Positions 7,041 through 14,838 of a stretch of 19,466 bases of DNA are shown one piece after another. Within the stretch, counting starts at the first letter, position 1, and the number at the start of each line of letters is the position of its first letter. The notes under the pieces are model-generated. The model made no database searches. It was not told the origin of the DNA and was given only the letters and a program-made list of their open reading frames with translations. The position numbers and the translations under genes were made by a program. Origin of the DNA: Pseudomonadota bacterium (GTDB taxonomy: Bacteria; Pseudomonadota; Alphaproteobacteria; Caulobacterales; Caulobacteraceae); assembly GCA_023434015.1 (NCBI GenBank), contig JAEYTM010000106.1, positions 1 to 19,466 on the forward strand, in the 5' to 3' direction.

Positions 7041-7874
7041 ATGGAAACCGCCACCCACATGTTGCGGACCGGGCGGCGCGGCGCGCTGTTCGAGTTCAAC
7101 ATGGCGCTGCGGGACCTCCGCGCCTCGGTCGAACGCCTGAGCCTGGCCTGGTCCCTGGCCCGACACGACGTCGTCTCGCGCTATCGCGGCTCGATCCTCG
7201 GCCCCTTCTGGATCACGCTGTCGATGGGGCTGATGGTGCTCGGCATCGGCTTCCTCTACGGGAATCTGTTCAAGATCCCGATCCAGGAATTCATCCCCTT
7301 CGTCGCCCTGGGCATCGTCTTCTTCGGGGTCATCTCGACCACCGTCACCGAGGGCTGCGACACCTTCACCGGCGCGTCCGGCATGCTGTCCCAGACCAGC
7401 CTGCCGATGTTCACCTTCCTGTGGCGCACGGTGCTGCGGAACCTGATCAACCTCGCGCACCACCTGGTGATCGTCGTGGCGGTGCTGATCTATTTCGGTC
7501 AGTGGCGGACAGCCAATGTGCCGGTGGCCCTGCTGGGCGTGCTTTTCCTGATCGCCAACGCCTCGTGGATCAGCATGCTGGCCGGCATCGCTTCGGCGCG
7601 GTTCCGGGACATCCCGCAGATCGTCATTTCGGTGATGCAGTTCGCCATATTCATGACGCCGGTGTTCTGGCTGCCCGACCGCTTCGGCGCGCACCGGGCC
7701 TTCCTGGACCTCAACCCGTTCTATCACATGCTGCAGGCGGTCCGCGCGCCGCTGCTCGGCGCGCCGGTGGCCAACCACACCTATATGACGCTCGCCATCA
7801 TGGCCCTGGGCGGCTGGGCCCTGACCTTCAGCATCTTCGCGCAGACCCGCCGCAGGATCGTGCACTACCTATGA
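7041..7874 (+). CDS. wzm: ABC-2 type polysaccharide export permease (Wzm/KpsM-like)
   Basis: A 277-aa inner-membrane protein with six hydrophobic segments and the ABC2_membrane layout. The N-terminal amphipathic cytoplasmic stretch ends in ARHDVVSRYRGSILGPFW, the 'l..RD...RYkgS.lG..W' signature of O-antigen/capsule export permeases that contacts the ATPase. Later it has MTPVFWLP and LDLNPFYHMLQAVRAPLLG, the conserved 'P.f..LNP......r.pl.g' block. It forms the channel half of the ABC exporter that moves a complete lipid-linked glycan to the periplasmic side. ATG 7041 has GGGAGA 5 nt upstream. The stop overlaps the ATPase start (ATGA, 7871-7874), so both proteins are made in coupled amounts. 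The gene symbol is by family analogy. Confidence 0.92.
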   Translation: METATHMLRTGRRGALFEFNMALRDLRASVERLSLAWSLARHDVVSRYRGSILGPFWITLSMGLMVLGIGFLYGNLFKIPIQEFIPFVALGIVFFGVISTTVTEGCDTFTGASGMLSQTSLPMFTFLWRTVLRNLINLAHHLVIVVAVLIYFGQWRTANVPVALLGVLFLIANASWISMLAGIASARFRDIPQIVISVMQFAIFMTPVFWLPDRFGAHRAFLDLNPFYHMLQAVRAPLLGAPVANHTYMTLAIMALGGWALTFSIFAQTRRRIVHYL

Positions 7875-8620
7875 AGGCGCCCCCGGTTTCGATCTCCTGC
7901 AGGGATGTGACCCTGCGCTTCCCCGTCTATGGCGTCGACGCCAAGTCGCTGAAGAAGCATATCGCCCGGGTGACTGTGGGGGGACGGCTCGGCCGCACGG
8001 CCGGCGCCACCGAAGTCACCGCGCTTTCGCACCTGAACCTCGAGCTGAAGGCCGGCGACCGGCTGGGCCTGATCGGCCACAACGGCTCGGGCAAGACCAC
8101 CCTGCTGCGAGCCCTGTCGGGCGCCTACGAGCCGGACGAGGGTCAGATCGAGGTGCAGGGGCGGATCGCCGCCCTGCTCGACCTTGGCCTCGGCATCGAC
8201 CCCTCGGCCAGCGGCTTCGACAACATCCGCCTGCGCGGCCGCATCGCCGGCCTTTCGGCCCGCGACGTCGAGGCCCGGATGGACGAGATCGCCGAATTCA
8301 CCGGCCTCGGTCCCTTCCTGGCCATGCCGGTGAAAACCTATTCAGCGGGCATGCAGGCGCGCCTGGCCTTCGCCGCCGCCACCTCCGTGGAGGCCGACGT
8401 GCTGCTGATGGACGAGTGGATCGCGGTCGGCGACGCGGACTTTCAGCAGCTCGCGCACAAGCGCCTGCTGAAGCTGGTGGAGCGCGCCGGCATCCTGGTG
8501 CTGGCGTCCCACGACACCGACCTTCTGCGCCTCTACTGCAACAAGGTCGTGCGTCTCGAGGGCGGCGTCGCCTCGCCTGTCACCGACATCCGCAAACTCA
8601 ACGACCTCCTGGCCGCCTAG
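7871..8620 (+). CDS. wzt: Polysaccharide ABC exporter ATP-binding protein (Wzt/KpsT-like, short form)
   Basis: A 249-aa ATPase with all the motor motifs: Walker A GHNGSGKTT (69-77), ABC signature YSAGMQARLAF (157-167), Walker B VLLMDEW (177-183) followed by the IAVGD D-loop, and H-loop ASHD (212-215). DEW in place of DEP, and the insert SLKKHIARVTVGG before the core strand, are hallmarks of the O-antigen/teichoic/capsule ABC subfamily. It stops directly after the nucleotide-binding domain, so the C-terminal carbohydrate-binding domain of the long Wzt form is absent. By family knowledge, long Wzt recognises a terminally capped chain, so this exporter more likely acts without cap recognition, as KpsT or the short RfbE type do. 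The frame is open upstream to 6806, but the ATG at 7871 overlapping the permease stop is the evident start. Confidence 0.93.
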   Translation: MKAPPVSISCRDVTLRFPVYGVDAKSLKKHIARVTVGGRLGRTAGATEVTALSHLNLELKAGDRLGLIGHNGSGKTTLLRALSGAYEPDEGQIEVQGRIAALLDLGLGIDPSASGFDNIRLRGRIAGLSARDVEARMDEIAEFTGLGPFLAMPVKTYSAGMQARLAFAAATSVEADVLLMDEWIAVGDADFQQLAHKRLLKLVERAGILVLASHDTDLLRLYCNKVVRLEGGVASPVTDIRKLNDLLAA

Positions 8621-8659
8621 TCGCGGCGTTGCGGCGCTTTCCCCGGCGCCTGATAGATG

Positions 8660-8675
8660 GCCCCGTACCAGGGGC
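8660..8675 (+). promoter_or_regulatory. Small hairpin just upstream of the TTG start and ribosome site
   Basis: GCCCC and GGGGC form a perfect 5-bp stem around a 6-nt loop (GTACCA), ending 12 nt before the TTG start at 8688 and next to the likely ribosome site (CAGG, 8677-8680). A weaker stem GGCGC/GCGCC (8633-8637 with 8646-8650) precedes it. Neither has a T run, so they are not convincing terminators. They may limit translation of the glycosyltransferase or partly separate it from the ABC genes; in GC-rich DNA chance is also plausible. Confidence 0.3.
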
Positions 8676-8687
8676 GCAGGTGTAATC

Positions 8688-10913
8688 TTGGACGTCATCT
8701 TCACGATCGTTTCGCGTAACTACGCCGCCCAGGCCATGTCGCTGATGCAGAGCGTCGCGGCCCAAGAGCCTACGGCCCATCGGGTGGTGGTCGCCGCCGA
8801 CGGTCCGATCCCGGCGCTGGAGCCTCTGGTCGAGGTGATCGACGGCGCGACCCTGAACGCCCCCTATGCGGCGATGAGCGTCTATTACGAGGCGCTGGAG
8901 TTCAACACGGCGCTGAAGCCCTACGCCTTCCGCGAACTGCTGGCGCGGCCGGGCGTGAATTCGGTGACCTACCTCGATCCGGACATCTTCGTCTTCCGGC
9001 CGATGGACCGCATCCGGCAGGGGCTGGAGAGCGCGCAGCTGGTGTTGACCCCGCACCTGACCAAGCCGCTGGTCGGCGACGCCAATCCGGACGACCGGGC
9101 GATTCTGCGCTCGGGCGTCTACAACCTGGGCTTCGCGGCCGTCGCGCGTCATCCCAAGTCCTTCGCCCTGCTCGACTGGTGGGCCCGCAAGTGCGAGTTC
9201 GACTGCCGCGTCGACCTGGAGAACGGGCTGTTCACCGACCAGCGCTGGATGGACCTGTCGCCGGGCTTCGTGGACAGCTTCGACATCGCCCGCGAACCCG
9301 GCCTCAACCTCGCCTACTGGAACCTGGAGGGGCGCACCCTGGAGCGCGCCGCCGACGGCTGGCGGGTGGACGGCGAACCGCTGACCTTCTTCCACTTCTC
9401 CGGCTTCGATCCGCACAAGCCCAAGGTGCTGAGCAAGCATCAGGACCGGCTCAAGGTTGCGCCGGGCTCGCCCCTGGCCGAACTGCTGGCTGACTTCGCC
9501 CAGGTGATGCTGAAGAACGGTCACGCCACGACCGCCGTCATCCCCTATGGCCACAACGCCTTCCCCGACGGGCGGCGCGTGACCCGTCCCATGCGGCGGC
9601 GGGCCCTGCGGGCCGCCCGCGCCGGGGAGATGTTCCAGAGCGGCCTGTCGGCGGCGACCTCGACCTGGTTCGACAGCCCCGATCCGGAGCGCGCCGCGCC
9701 CGGCCTGCCCGACGTGACGCGCCTGGAGGACCAGGTCTGGCGTGACAGCGCCGCCCATCACCACTTCGAACGCGACACCACCGAGGGCCGCCTCGGCTTC
9801 CGTCAGTGGATGGCCGACAACTACCAGGCCCTGGAAGTCGACGCCGAGGCCGTCCGGGCCGCCCAGGCCCTGACCCGCGCCGCCGGCGGCGAACCGCGCG
9901 AAGCCGCTCCGACCCTCTGGACCGACTCTCCCTGGACGGGTCCGGCCTCCGAGGTGTTCGACTGGCTGAGGCAGTCCTTCGACAGCCCCGCCCCGCGCGC
10001 CTGCCAGGCGCTGCTGGTCGCGCGCCGCGACCTTCGCGAGCGGTTCGGCGCCGACCCCTGGGGCCTGCTGGCCTGGTGCATCGGCCCGGAAGCGGCGGCC
10101 GGGCGTTTCGCTCTGGACCTGCTGCCCCAGGACCGCCTGGCCGAGCTGGGCCGCGATTCCCGTCCGCTGCTCCAGGCCGCCCGCTTCGCCGAGCGCGAAT
10201 CCTCCGCCAACGAACTTCGCCGCCGCCTGGCGGTGAGCTTCGGGATCAGCGCCCGCGCCGGCTGGCCGGACAGCCTCACCGGGCCGCTGCGCGCGCCCCA
10301 TCTGGCGCCGGTCGCCACCCTGCCGGCGCCCTTCGTCCAGCTGTTCCTCGAGATCTGGGAGGCGCGGCCCGACCTGCAGCGCCTCTATCCGCTGACCTCC
10401 TCGGCCGGCCGCTTCCGCTACCTGCGCTGGCTGCTCGCCGGCGGCCTGGCCGAGTACGGGGTCGAGAAGGCCGCCCTGCCGGCCGCTGTCCGGGGTCACC
10501 GCACCTTCCGCCTGGCCGAGCTCAGCATCCGCAACCGCGCCGCCGCCGCGCCGCGCGCGATCGCCCGTCCGGCCCGCACCCTGGTCGTCGTCGAGACGCT
10601 GGAGGACGGCGCGGACATCCGCGGCTCCGAGGCCGCGGTGTTCGAGGCCTCCACCTGCGACTTCCACGGCCCGGCCCCGACCCGCGTCGAGGAGCTGGTG
10701 TTCATGACCGCGCCCGCCCTGGTCGCCGCCGACGCCGTCGCCCTGCACGCCCAGGGCGTCAGCTGGTCCCGCGCGGTCGGCCGGTGGGATGCGGCGACGG
10801 TCGCAGGCCTGTCCGCCGGCCACCTGGGCCTCGGTTTCGTCGACGAGATCCAGACGGACGCGGCCGCGGTCCGCACCGACCTGCCCCGGCCGGTTGTCGC
10901 CCTGCAGAGCTGA
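8688..10913 (+). CDS. Large glycosyltransferase: N-terminal GT-A domain plus ~450-aa C-terminal region
   Basis: A 741-aa protein starting at TTG 8688 (AGG about 7 nt upstream). The N-terminal ~250 residues look like a GT-A fold: MDVIFTIVSRNYAAQAMSL at the first strand, TYLDPDIFVF with the metal-binding D97-P98-D99, YNLGFAAV (145-152), and FFHFSGFDP (234-242), which resembles the late His-containing strand of GT8-like enzymes. The following half includes a block at about 549-600, with FLEIWEARPDLQRLYPL and then RYLRWLLAGGLAEYG, a motif I know from large multi-domain polysaccharide glycosyltransferases, where it sits outside the catalytic folds. Residues 250-545 and the last 130 have no fold I can name. 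It is probably a chain-building or modifying transferase; donor and linkage are unknown. Context: 67 bp after the ABC exporter genes. Confidence 0.8.
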   Translation: MDVIFTIVSRNYAAQAMSLMQSVAAQEPTAHRVVVAADGPIPALEPLVEVIDGATLNAPYAAMSVYYEALEFNTALKPYAFRELLARPGVNSVTYLDPDIFVFRPMDRIRQGLESAQLVLTPHLTKPLVGDANPDDRAILRSGVYNLGFAAVARHPKSFALLDWWARKCEFDCRVDLENGLFTDQRWMDLSPGFVDSFDIAREPGLNLAYWNLEGRTLERAADGWRVDGEPLTFFHFSGFDPHKPKVLSKHQDRLKVAPGSPLAELLADFAQVMLKNGHATTAVIPYGHNAFPDGRRVTRPMRRRALRAARAGEMFQSGLSAATSTWFDSPDPERAAPGLPDVTRLEDQVWRDSAAHHHFERDTTEGRLGFRQWMADNYQALEVDAEAVRAAQALTRAAGGEPREAAPTLWTDSPWTGPASEVFDWLRQSFDSPAPRACQALLVARRDLRERFGADPWGLLAWCIGPEAAAGRFALDLLPQDRLAELGRDSRPLLQAARFAERESSANELRRRLAVSFGISARAGWPDSLTGPLRAPHLAPVATLPAPFVQLFLEIWEARPDLQRLYPLTSSAGRFRYLRWLLAGGLAEYGVEKAALPAAVRGHRTFRLAELSIRNRAAAAPRAIARPARTLVVVETLEDGADIRGSEAAVFEASTCDFHGPAPTRVEELVFMTAPALVAADAVALHAQGVSWSRAVGRWDAATVAGLSAGHLGLGFVDEIQTDAAAVRTDLPRPVVALQS

Positions 10914-10975
10914 CGCGGGCACCAAAGACCCTCGGCTGCGTTTTCCCCTCTAACCAAACAGCAGGGAGCGCCAGG

Positions 10976-11365
10976 ATGAGCATCTTCGGCTCGATCATGT
11001 CCAAGATCTTTCGCCGCAGCGAGGCGAAGGCCGCGCCGGCGCCGTCGTCCGCCGCGGCCGCAACCCCGGCGGCGCCCGCAGCCCCCGCGGCGGCGCCCGC
11101 AGCCATGGCGCCGGTGGATGTAGAGGCGGTCCTGACCGTGATGGCGCAGGACAATCCCCAGACGCTCGACTGGCGTCATTCCATCGTCGACCTGATGAAG
11201 CTGCTGTCCCTGGATTCCAGCTTGGCGGCCCGCAAGGAGCTGGCGGCGGAACTCGGCTACGCCGGCGATACCGGCGACTCCGCGACGATGAACATCTGGC
11301 TGCACCGGGAGGTCATGCGCAAGCTGGCGGAGAACGGCGGGCTCGTCCCGGATTCGCTGCGCTAG
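10976..11365 (+). CDS. DUF3597-domain protein
   Basis: A 129-aa soluble protein. It begins MSIFGSIMSKIFRR, then has a low-complexity Ala/Pro linker (about residues 18-45), then a compact helical domain (about 46-129) with VDVEAVLTVMA, SIVDLMKLLSLDSSLAARK, ELGYAG and MNIWLHREVMRKLAENGG. This is the recognisable pattern of DUF3597, a small conserved bacterial family of unknown function, and the length is normal. ATG 10976 has a strong AGGGAG site 7 nt upstream (10963-10968), better than most genes here, which suggests good expression. It lies 62 nt after the large glycosyltransferase and 16 nt before the end of the convergent GT4 gene. There is no evidence that it takes part in polysaccharide synthesis. 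Confidence 0.9.
   Translation: MSIFGSIMSKIFRRSEAKAAPAPSSAAAATPAAPAAPAAAPAAMAPVDVEAVLTVMAQDNPQTLDWRHSIVDLMKLLSLDSSLAARKELAAELGYAGDTGDSATMNIWLHREVMRKLAENGGLVPDSLR
11067..11104 (+). repeat. In-frame 17-bp direct repeat in the Ala/Pro linker
   Basis: The 17-mer CGGCGGCGCCCGCAGCC occurs at 11067-11083 and again at 11088-11104, offset by 21 bp (seven codons), inside the Ala/Pro linker of the DUF3597 gene. Because the offset is a multiple of three, slippage would lengthen or shorten the linker without breaking the frame. Confidence 0.8.
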
Positions 11366-11381
11366 GCGCGCGGCCGGGGCG

Positions 11382-13049
11382 TCAGCCCAGCCAGTCCACC
11401 AGGCCGTACTTGGCCATCCAGGCGAGGCCCAGTTCCACCGCGCGGCGGCGCGGGGTGGGAAAGGCCTCCAGAACCTGCCGGACCGTCGTCGCCTGCCCAG
11501 AGGCGATCAGGTCGAAGGCTAGCCGGCATTCCTCAGGGGTCGCCCGCCAGCCTGCGAAGGCCTGGTCGAGCCGTCCGGCCGTCCGCCTGTCGAAATCGGC
11601 GGGGGATATCCCGGGCGCCGCCATGAGGGTCATGTCGAGGCCCATCGTCCGGGTCGCGAAGCCGGCGAAGGCCCGGAAGGGGTCGCGCTTCACCGGATTG
11701 CCCCGATGACGGAATGTCGTGTCCGCCGCCGCCGCGCGGGTTTGCGCGAGTTCGTCCAGCAGGGCCTGATAGGCGCCGACCACCACCGGCCAGTCGAAGG
11801 TGGTGCGAACCCGCTCGCGGGCGGCTTCCCCCATACGCCGGCGCAGGTCCGGCGAGCGGATCAGCTCGGCCAGCGCCTCGGCGCAGCGGCCGATGTGGAC
11901 CGCGGTGTGCTGAGCCACCGTGCCGACGTAGCTCTGGTAGGATTCCACCTCCAGGGCATGGCGCGCGACCATGGCCGCGCCGAGCCCGTTCGCCGGGCCG
12001 CCCAGGGTCGGGATCAGGAAGCCCTCCACTCCGTCCCGGACCGTGTAGCGATAGCCGTCCCAGTCGCTGACCACCACCGGCAGCCCGGCCGCCATGGCCT
12101 CCAGCGGGGTGATGCCGAAGGTCTCCTGAATGTTGTCGACCAGCGACAGGAAGATGTCGGATCCGGCCCAAAGATCGTCGAGCAGGGCGCGGTCGTTGCC
12201 GTCGAGGAAGTGCACCGCCACGTCCGGAGCGTGGGCCGCCGCGGCCGCCTCGTAGAACCCGCGGTCCTGCGGCCCCGGAAACCAGCCGGCGAGGGCGAAG
12301 GCGACCTTCCCGCCCGTCGTGGCCGCCGCCTGTTGCACGGCCTGGAACATCGGCTGGGGGAAGGCCTTCTCGTAGAACGACAGCCGACCGACCCAAAGCA
12401 CCAGCACGTCGGCCGGTCCAAGGCCGAGGCGGGCGCGCAGGCTCTCGCGCGCTTGCGGCCGGTCGGCCGCCGCGCGGAAGGCCTCGCCGTCCACGCCCAG
12501 CGGCACGATCGGCAGGGCGGGTCCGGACGGCGCCCGCCCGCCCCCGGTGCGTTCGGTCAGATAGTCGCCGAACTCGCCCAGCATCTGGCTCAGCGCCTGC
12601 TGCACGCTGGGCGAGGTGCAGATGATCGCGTCCCACGGCTGGGTGGGCGCCATCAGGCTCATGGCGATGACCTGGCGCATCGCCGGCGGGGCTATGGTGT
12701 GGACGAGGCCCAGCAGACTGTAGGCCCGGTCTCCCCCATGTTCGCGGCGCAGCCAGGCCAGTTCGTGCAGGTCGGGCTGGCCGCGCAGCAGGGCTCCCGC
12801 CTCAAGCGCAGCCTGCTGGTCCAAGGTGCTGAGGGCCCGCAGCCGCGTCTCCCCGGGCGCGCCGTCCAGCAGATCGGCGGCCAGGGCCTCGTCCGAACCC
12901 GGATGATGGCTCAGGACGTCGAGCTGCTCGAAACCGCCGTACCGCGCGAGCGCACGGTAGAGCTGCAGGTTGGCGACATCCTTGCCAAAGGGGTTGTCCT
13001 TCAGCGACAGGGCGCCCGGCGGGTGCAGTATGGCCAGCCGCGGCGCCAC
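11382..13049 (-). CDS. GT4-type glycosyltransferase with C-terminal helical tail (paralogue A)
   Basis: A 555-aa GT-B glycosyltransferase. The C-terminal Rossmann domain shows VLWVGRLSFYEKAFPQ (about 216-231) and the GT4 E-x7-E motif in DNIQETFGITPLEAMAAGLP (Glu309 and Glu317), then VVVSDWDGYRYTVRDGVEGFL. A ~100-aa tail (about 456-555) follows, ending in a helix-turn-helix-like stretch (VRQVLEAFPTPRRRAVELGL, then AWMAKYGLVDWL). The start is taken as GTG 13049, one nucleotide after the stop of the upstream GT4 gene; from there VAPRLAILHPPGALSL aligns with MNPAIYFAPDGYALNG of that paralogue. An ATG at 13121 in frame would add 24 residues with no counterpart. The two GT4 genes form a tight two-gene operon. 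Donor and acceptor are unknown. Confidence 0.88.
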   Translation of the reverse strand: MAPRLAILHPPGALSLKDNPFGKDVANLQLYRALARYGGFEQLDVLSHHPGSDEALAADLLDGAPGETRLRALSTLDQQAALEAGALLRGQPDLHELAWLRREHGGDRAYSLLGLVHTIAPPAMRQVIAMSLMAPTQPWDAIICTSPSVQQALSQMLGEFGDYLTERTGGGRAPSGPALPIVPLGVDGEAFRAAADRPQARESLRARLGLGPADVLVLWVGRLSFYEKAFPQPMFQAVQQAAATTGGKVAFALAGWFPGPQDRGFYEAAAAAHAPDVAVHFLDGNDRALLDDLWAGSDIFLSLVDNIQETFGITPLEAMAAGLPVVVSDWDGYRYTVRDGVEGFLIPTLGGPANGLGAAMVARHALEVESYQSYVGTVAQHTAVHIGRCAEALAELIRSPDLRRRMGEAARERVRTTFDWPVVVGAYQALLDELAQTRAAAADTTFRHRGNPVKRDPFRAFAGFATRTMGLDMTLMAAPGISPADFDRRTAGRLDQAFAGWRATPEECRLAFDLIASGQATTVRQVLEAFPTPRRRAVELGLAWMAKYGLVDWLG

Positions 13050-13050
13050 C

Positions 13051-14715
13051 TCAGATCTCGACCTCGGCCCGAAGCTCCAGCAGGCCGAGCTTGGCGAGCC
13101 GGGACACCATCTCGATGACAATGCTGGTCGGCGCCCGGCCTGCGTCGGCCAGTTCCTGGACGCTCCAGGCCCGGTCTCCGAGCGTTCGCAGCAGGTTCTC
13201 CACGCCCTGCGCCGGCGAAGCCCACATCTTCATCATCGTATGGCTGGTGAGGGACAGATAGCGTTCGACGCTGGCGTCGGGGGCGCGCCGCACCAGCGTG
13301 CCGGGTCCTATGGTGGCGGTGGGGTAGCTGGCGAACACCTCGAACGGATCGAGGTTGTTTGGCCCCACCTTCGGGGCGGTGGCCAGCCAGGCCTGGACGG
13401 ACGGATCGTCCCGCGCCTTCAGGCGCATCGCGGCGAGTTCGGCCCAAAGTTCCTGGTACTGGCGGTAGACCACCGACCAGTCGAGCAACTCCCGGGCCCG
13501 TCGCCGGGCGGCCTCTCCAAGGGCGCGCCGCGCCGCGCCGTCGGTGACCAGGGTGATGGTCGCGGCGAGCAGCTGGCGCCAGTCCATCGACACCGTGGTG
13601 CTCGTCCGGGACAGGTAGTAGTCGTAGCTGTTCACCTCGCACTCGTGGTCGCGGGCCGCCCCGGCGCTGGCGGGCGCGGCGGGCGCCCAGGTGCGAATCC
13701 GGAAGCCGTCGATCCCGTCGCGCACCGTATCCTTGTAGCCGTTCCAGTCGCTGACCAGCACCGGCAGGCCGGCGGCCATCGCCTCGACCGGCGTCAGGCC
13801 GAACGTCTCCTGGATGTTGTCCGACAGGGAGACGAAGAAGTCAGCGCCGCGCCAGGCCGCCCGGTAGAGGTCGTTCGCCTTGCCGTCGACGAAGACCGAT
13901 CGGACCGATGGGCAGAACTGTGCGACAGCGGTGTGATAGACCTCTTCCAGCGCCCCGCTGGCGAACTGACCGGCCTGGATGAGCACGACCTTGCGGCCGG
14001 TCTCCTCCACGGCCCGCTGCAGGGCCGCGTACATGGCGTGCGGGTGAACCTTGGCGCTGAAGGTCAGCCGCCCGGCGAACAGGGCCACGACCTCGTCCTC
14101 GGCGATTCCCAGCAGGCGTCTGGCCTCGACGCGATCCTCGTCGGTGAAGGCGAAGTCGTCGCAATGCACGCCGAGCGGGATCACCGGAAGCTGCGGCGTC
14201 GGCGGCGCGGCGGGCAGGCCGAAGCGCCAGCCAAGATAGTCCTTCTGCGCCTCGATCATGGTCTGCAGGCTCCGCCGGGCCACGCTCGAAGTGCAGATCA
14301 CCGCATCCCAGCCCATCAAGGGGGCCGTCAGCAACTCGGCCGTGGCGCTCATCGCGCCCTGGCTGGCGATGGTGTGGGTGACACCGCAGATGCTGTAGGC
14401 CGCGGGGCCGGCGCGCAGCCTCAACCGCGCCGCCGGCGCCAGCACCTGGTCCGGCCGATAGAAGGTCCCCCGTTGGGCCACTAGGTCCAGGCGATTCGCG
14501 GGAATCCAGACCGGTGTCGCCGCCGGGTCGAGCGCCCTGACCATGGCGGCGAAGGACTCGCCCGTCCGCTGATGCGGGGCGTATCCGTAGAGGGACTCTC
14601 CCCCCCGCGCGGCGACCGCCGCACGCAGGAAGCCATTGCCCGCCGCCTGCCGCCCCATCAGCTTGGGACCGTTGAGGGCGTAGCCGTCCGGGGCGAAGTA
14701 GATGGCGGGGTTCAT
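13051..14715 (-). CDS. GT4-type glycosyltransferase with C-terminal winged-helix-like tail (paralogue B)
   Basis: A 554-aa GT-B enzyme starting at ATG 14715. The second Rossmann domain has VIPLGVHCDDF (178-188), VVALFAGRLTFSAKVHPHAM (209-228) and the E-x7-E motif in DNIQETFGLTPVEAMAAGLP (Glu303, Glu311), then VLVSDWNGYKDTVRDGIDGF. The tail from about 455 begins DPFEVFASYP, matching DPFRAFAGFA in paralogue A, and ends with WSVQELADAGRAPTSIVIEM and SRLAKLGLLEL (517-548), which reads like a winged-helix motif. Both proteins carry VSDW(D/N)GY and (C/T)TS, so they are clear duplicates, but their sequences are well diverged, which suggests different linkages. It is the first gene of the pair; the downstream GTG start follows its TGA by 1 nt. 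Confidence 0.9.
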   Translation of the reverse strand: MNPAIYFAPDGYALNGPKLMGRQAAGNGFLRAAVAARGGESLYGYAPHQRTGESFAAMVRALDPAATPVWIPANRLDLVAQRGTFYRPDQVLAPAARLRLRAGPAAYSICGVTHTIASQGAMSATAELLTAPLMGWDAVICTSSVARRSLQTMIEAQKDYLGWRFGLPAAPPTPQLPVIPLGVHCDDFAFTDEDRVEARRLLGIAEDEVVALFAGRLTFSAKVHPHAMYAALQRAVEETGRKVVLIQAGQFASGALEEVYHTAVAQFCPSVRSVFVDGKANDLYRAAWRGADFFVSLSDNIQETFGLTPVEAMAAGLPVLVSDWNGYKDTVRDGIDGFRIRTWAPAAPASAGAARDHECEVNSYDYYLSRTSTTVSMDWRQLLAATITLVTDGAARRALGEAARRRARELLDWSVVYRQYQELWAELAAMRLKARDDPSVQAWLATAPKVGPNNLDPFEVFASYPTATIGPGTLVRRAPDASVERYLSLTSHTMMKMWASPAQGVENLLRTLGDRAWSVQELADAGRAPTSIVIEMVSRLAKLGLLELRAEVEI

Positions 14716-14838
14716 GCCTCGCGCTTAGCATGGCCGCGTCGGCGCGCGCGAGGCCGTTTGCGCGCCGCCGCCAGGCCTGCTTCGCCTGCCCTTTTGTCGG
14801 TCGCCGAGACCGGCTAGGTGGAGGGTCCGCGACCTGGG
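14716..14838. promoter_or_regulatory. Divergent intergenic region between the GT4 pair and the three-domain fusion gene
   Basis: These 123 bp lie between the GT4 start (14715, minus) and the fusion start (14839, plus) and should contain promoters for both. I find no confident promoter pair or operator. GGTGGAGGG at 14816-14824 is ribosome-site-like but sits about 15 nt from the ATG at 14839, or overlaps the alternative GTG at 14818. Confidence 0.35.

Noticed and set aside
8633..8650. Rho-independent terminator after the ABC ATPase gene
   Set aside because: The stem is only 5 bp with an 8-nt loop and no T run follows.
8598..10925. Long minus-strand open frame antisense to the large glycosyltransferase
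   Set aside because: Composition is Gly/Arg/Gln/Val repeats without domain signals, while the plus strand has DPD and other glycosyltransferase motifs.
11041..11110. Ala/Pro-rich segment as a separate repeat element or CRISPR-like array
   Set aside because: It is codon-phased low complexity within a normal DUF3597 linker; there are only two copies and no spacers.
11706..14484. Long plus-strand open frames opposite the two GT4 genes
   Set aside because: They mirror the GT4 codons and lack recognisable domains; the minus strand has E-x7-E motifs in both genes.
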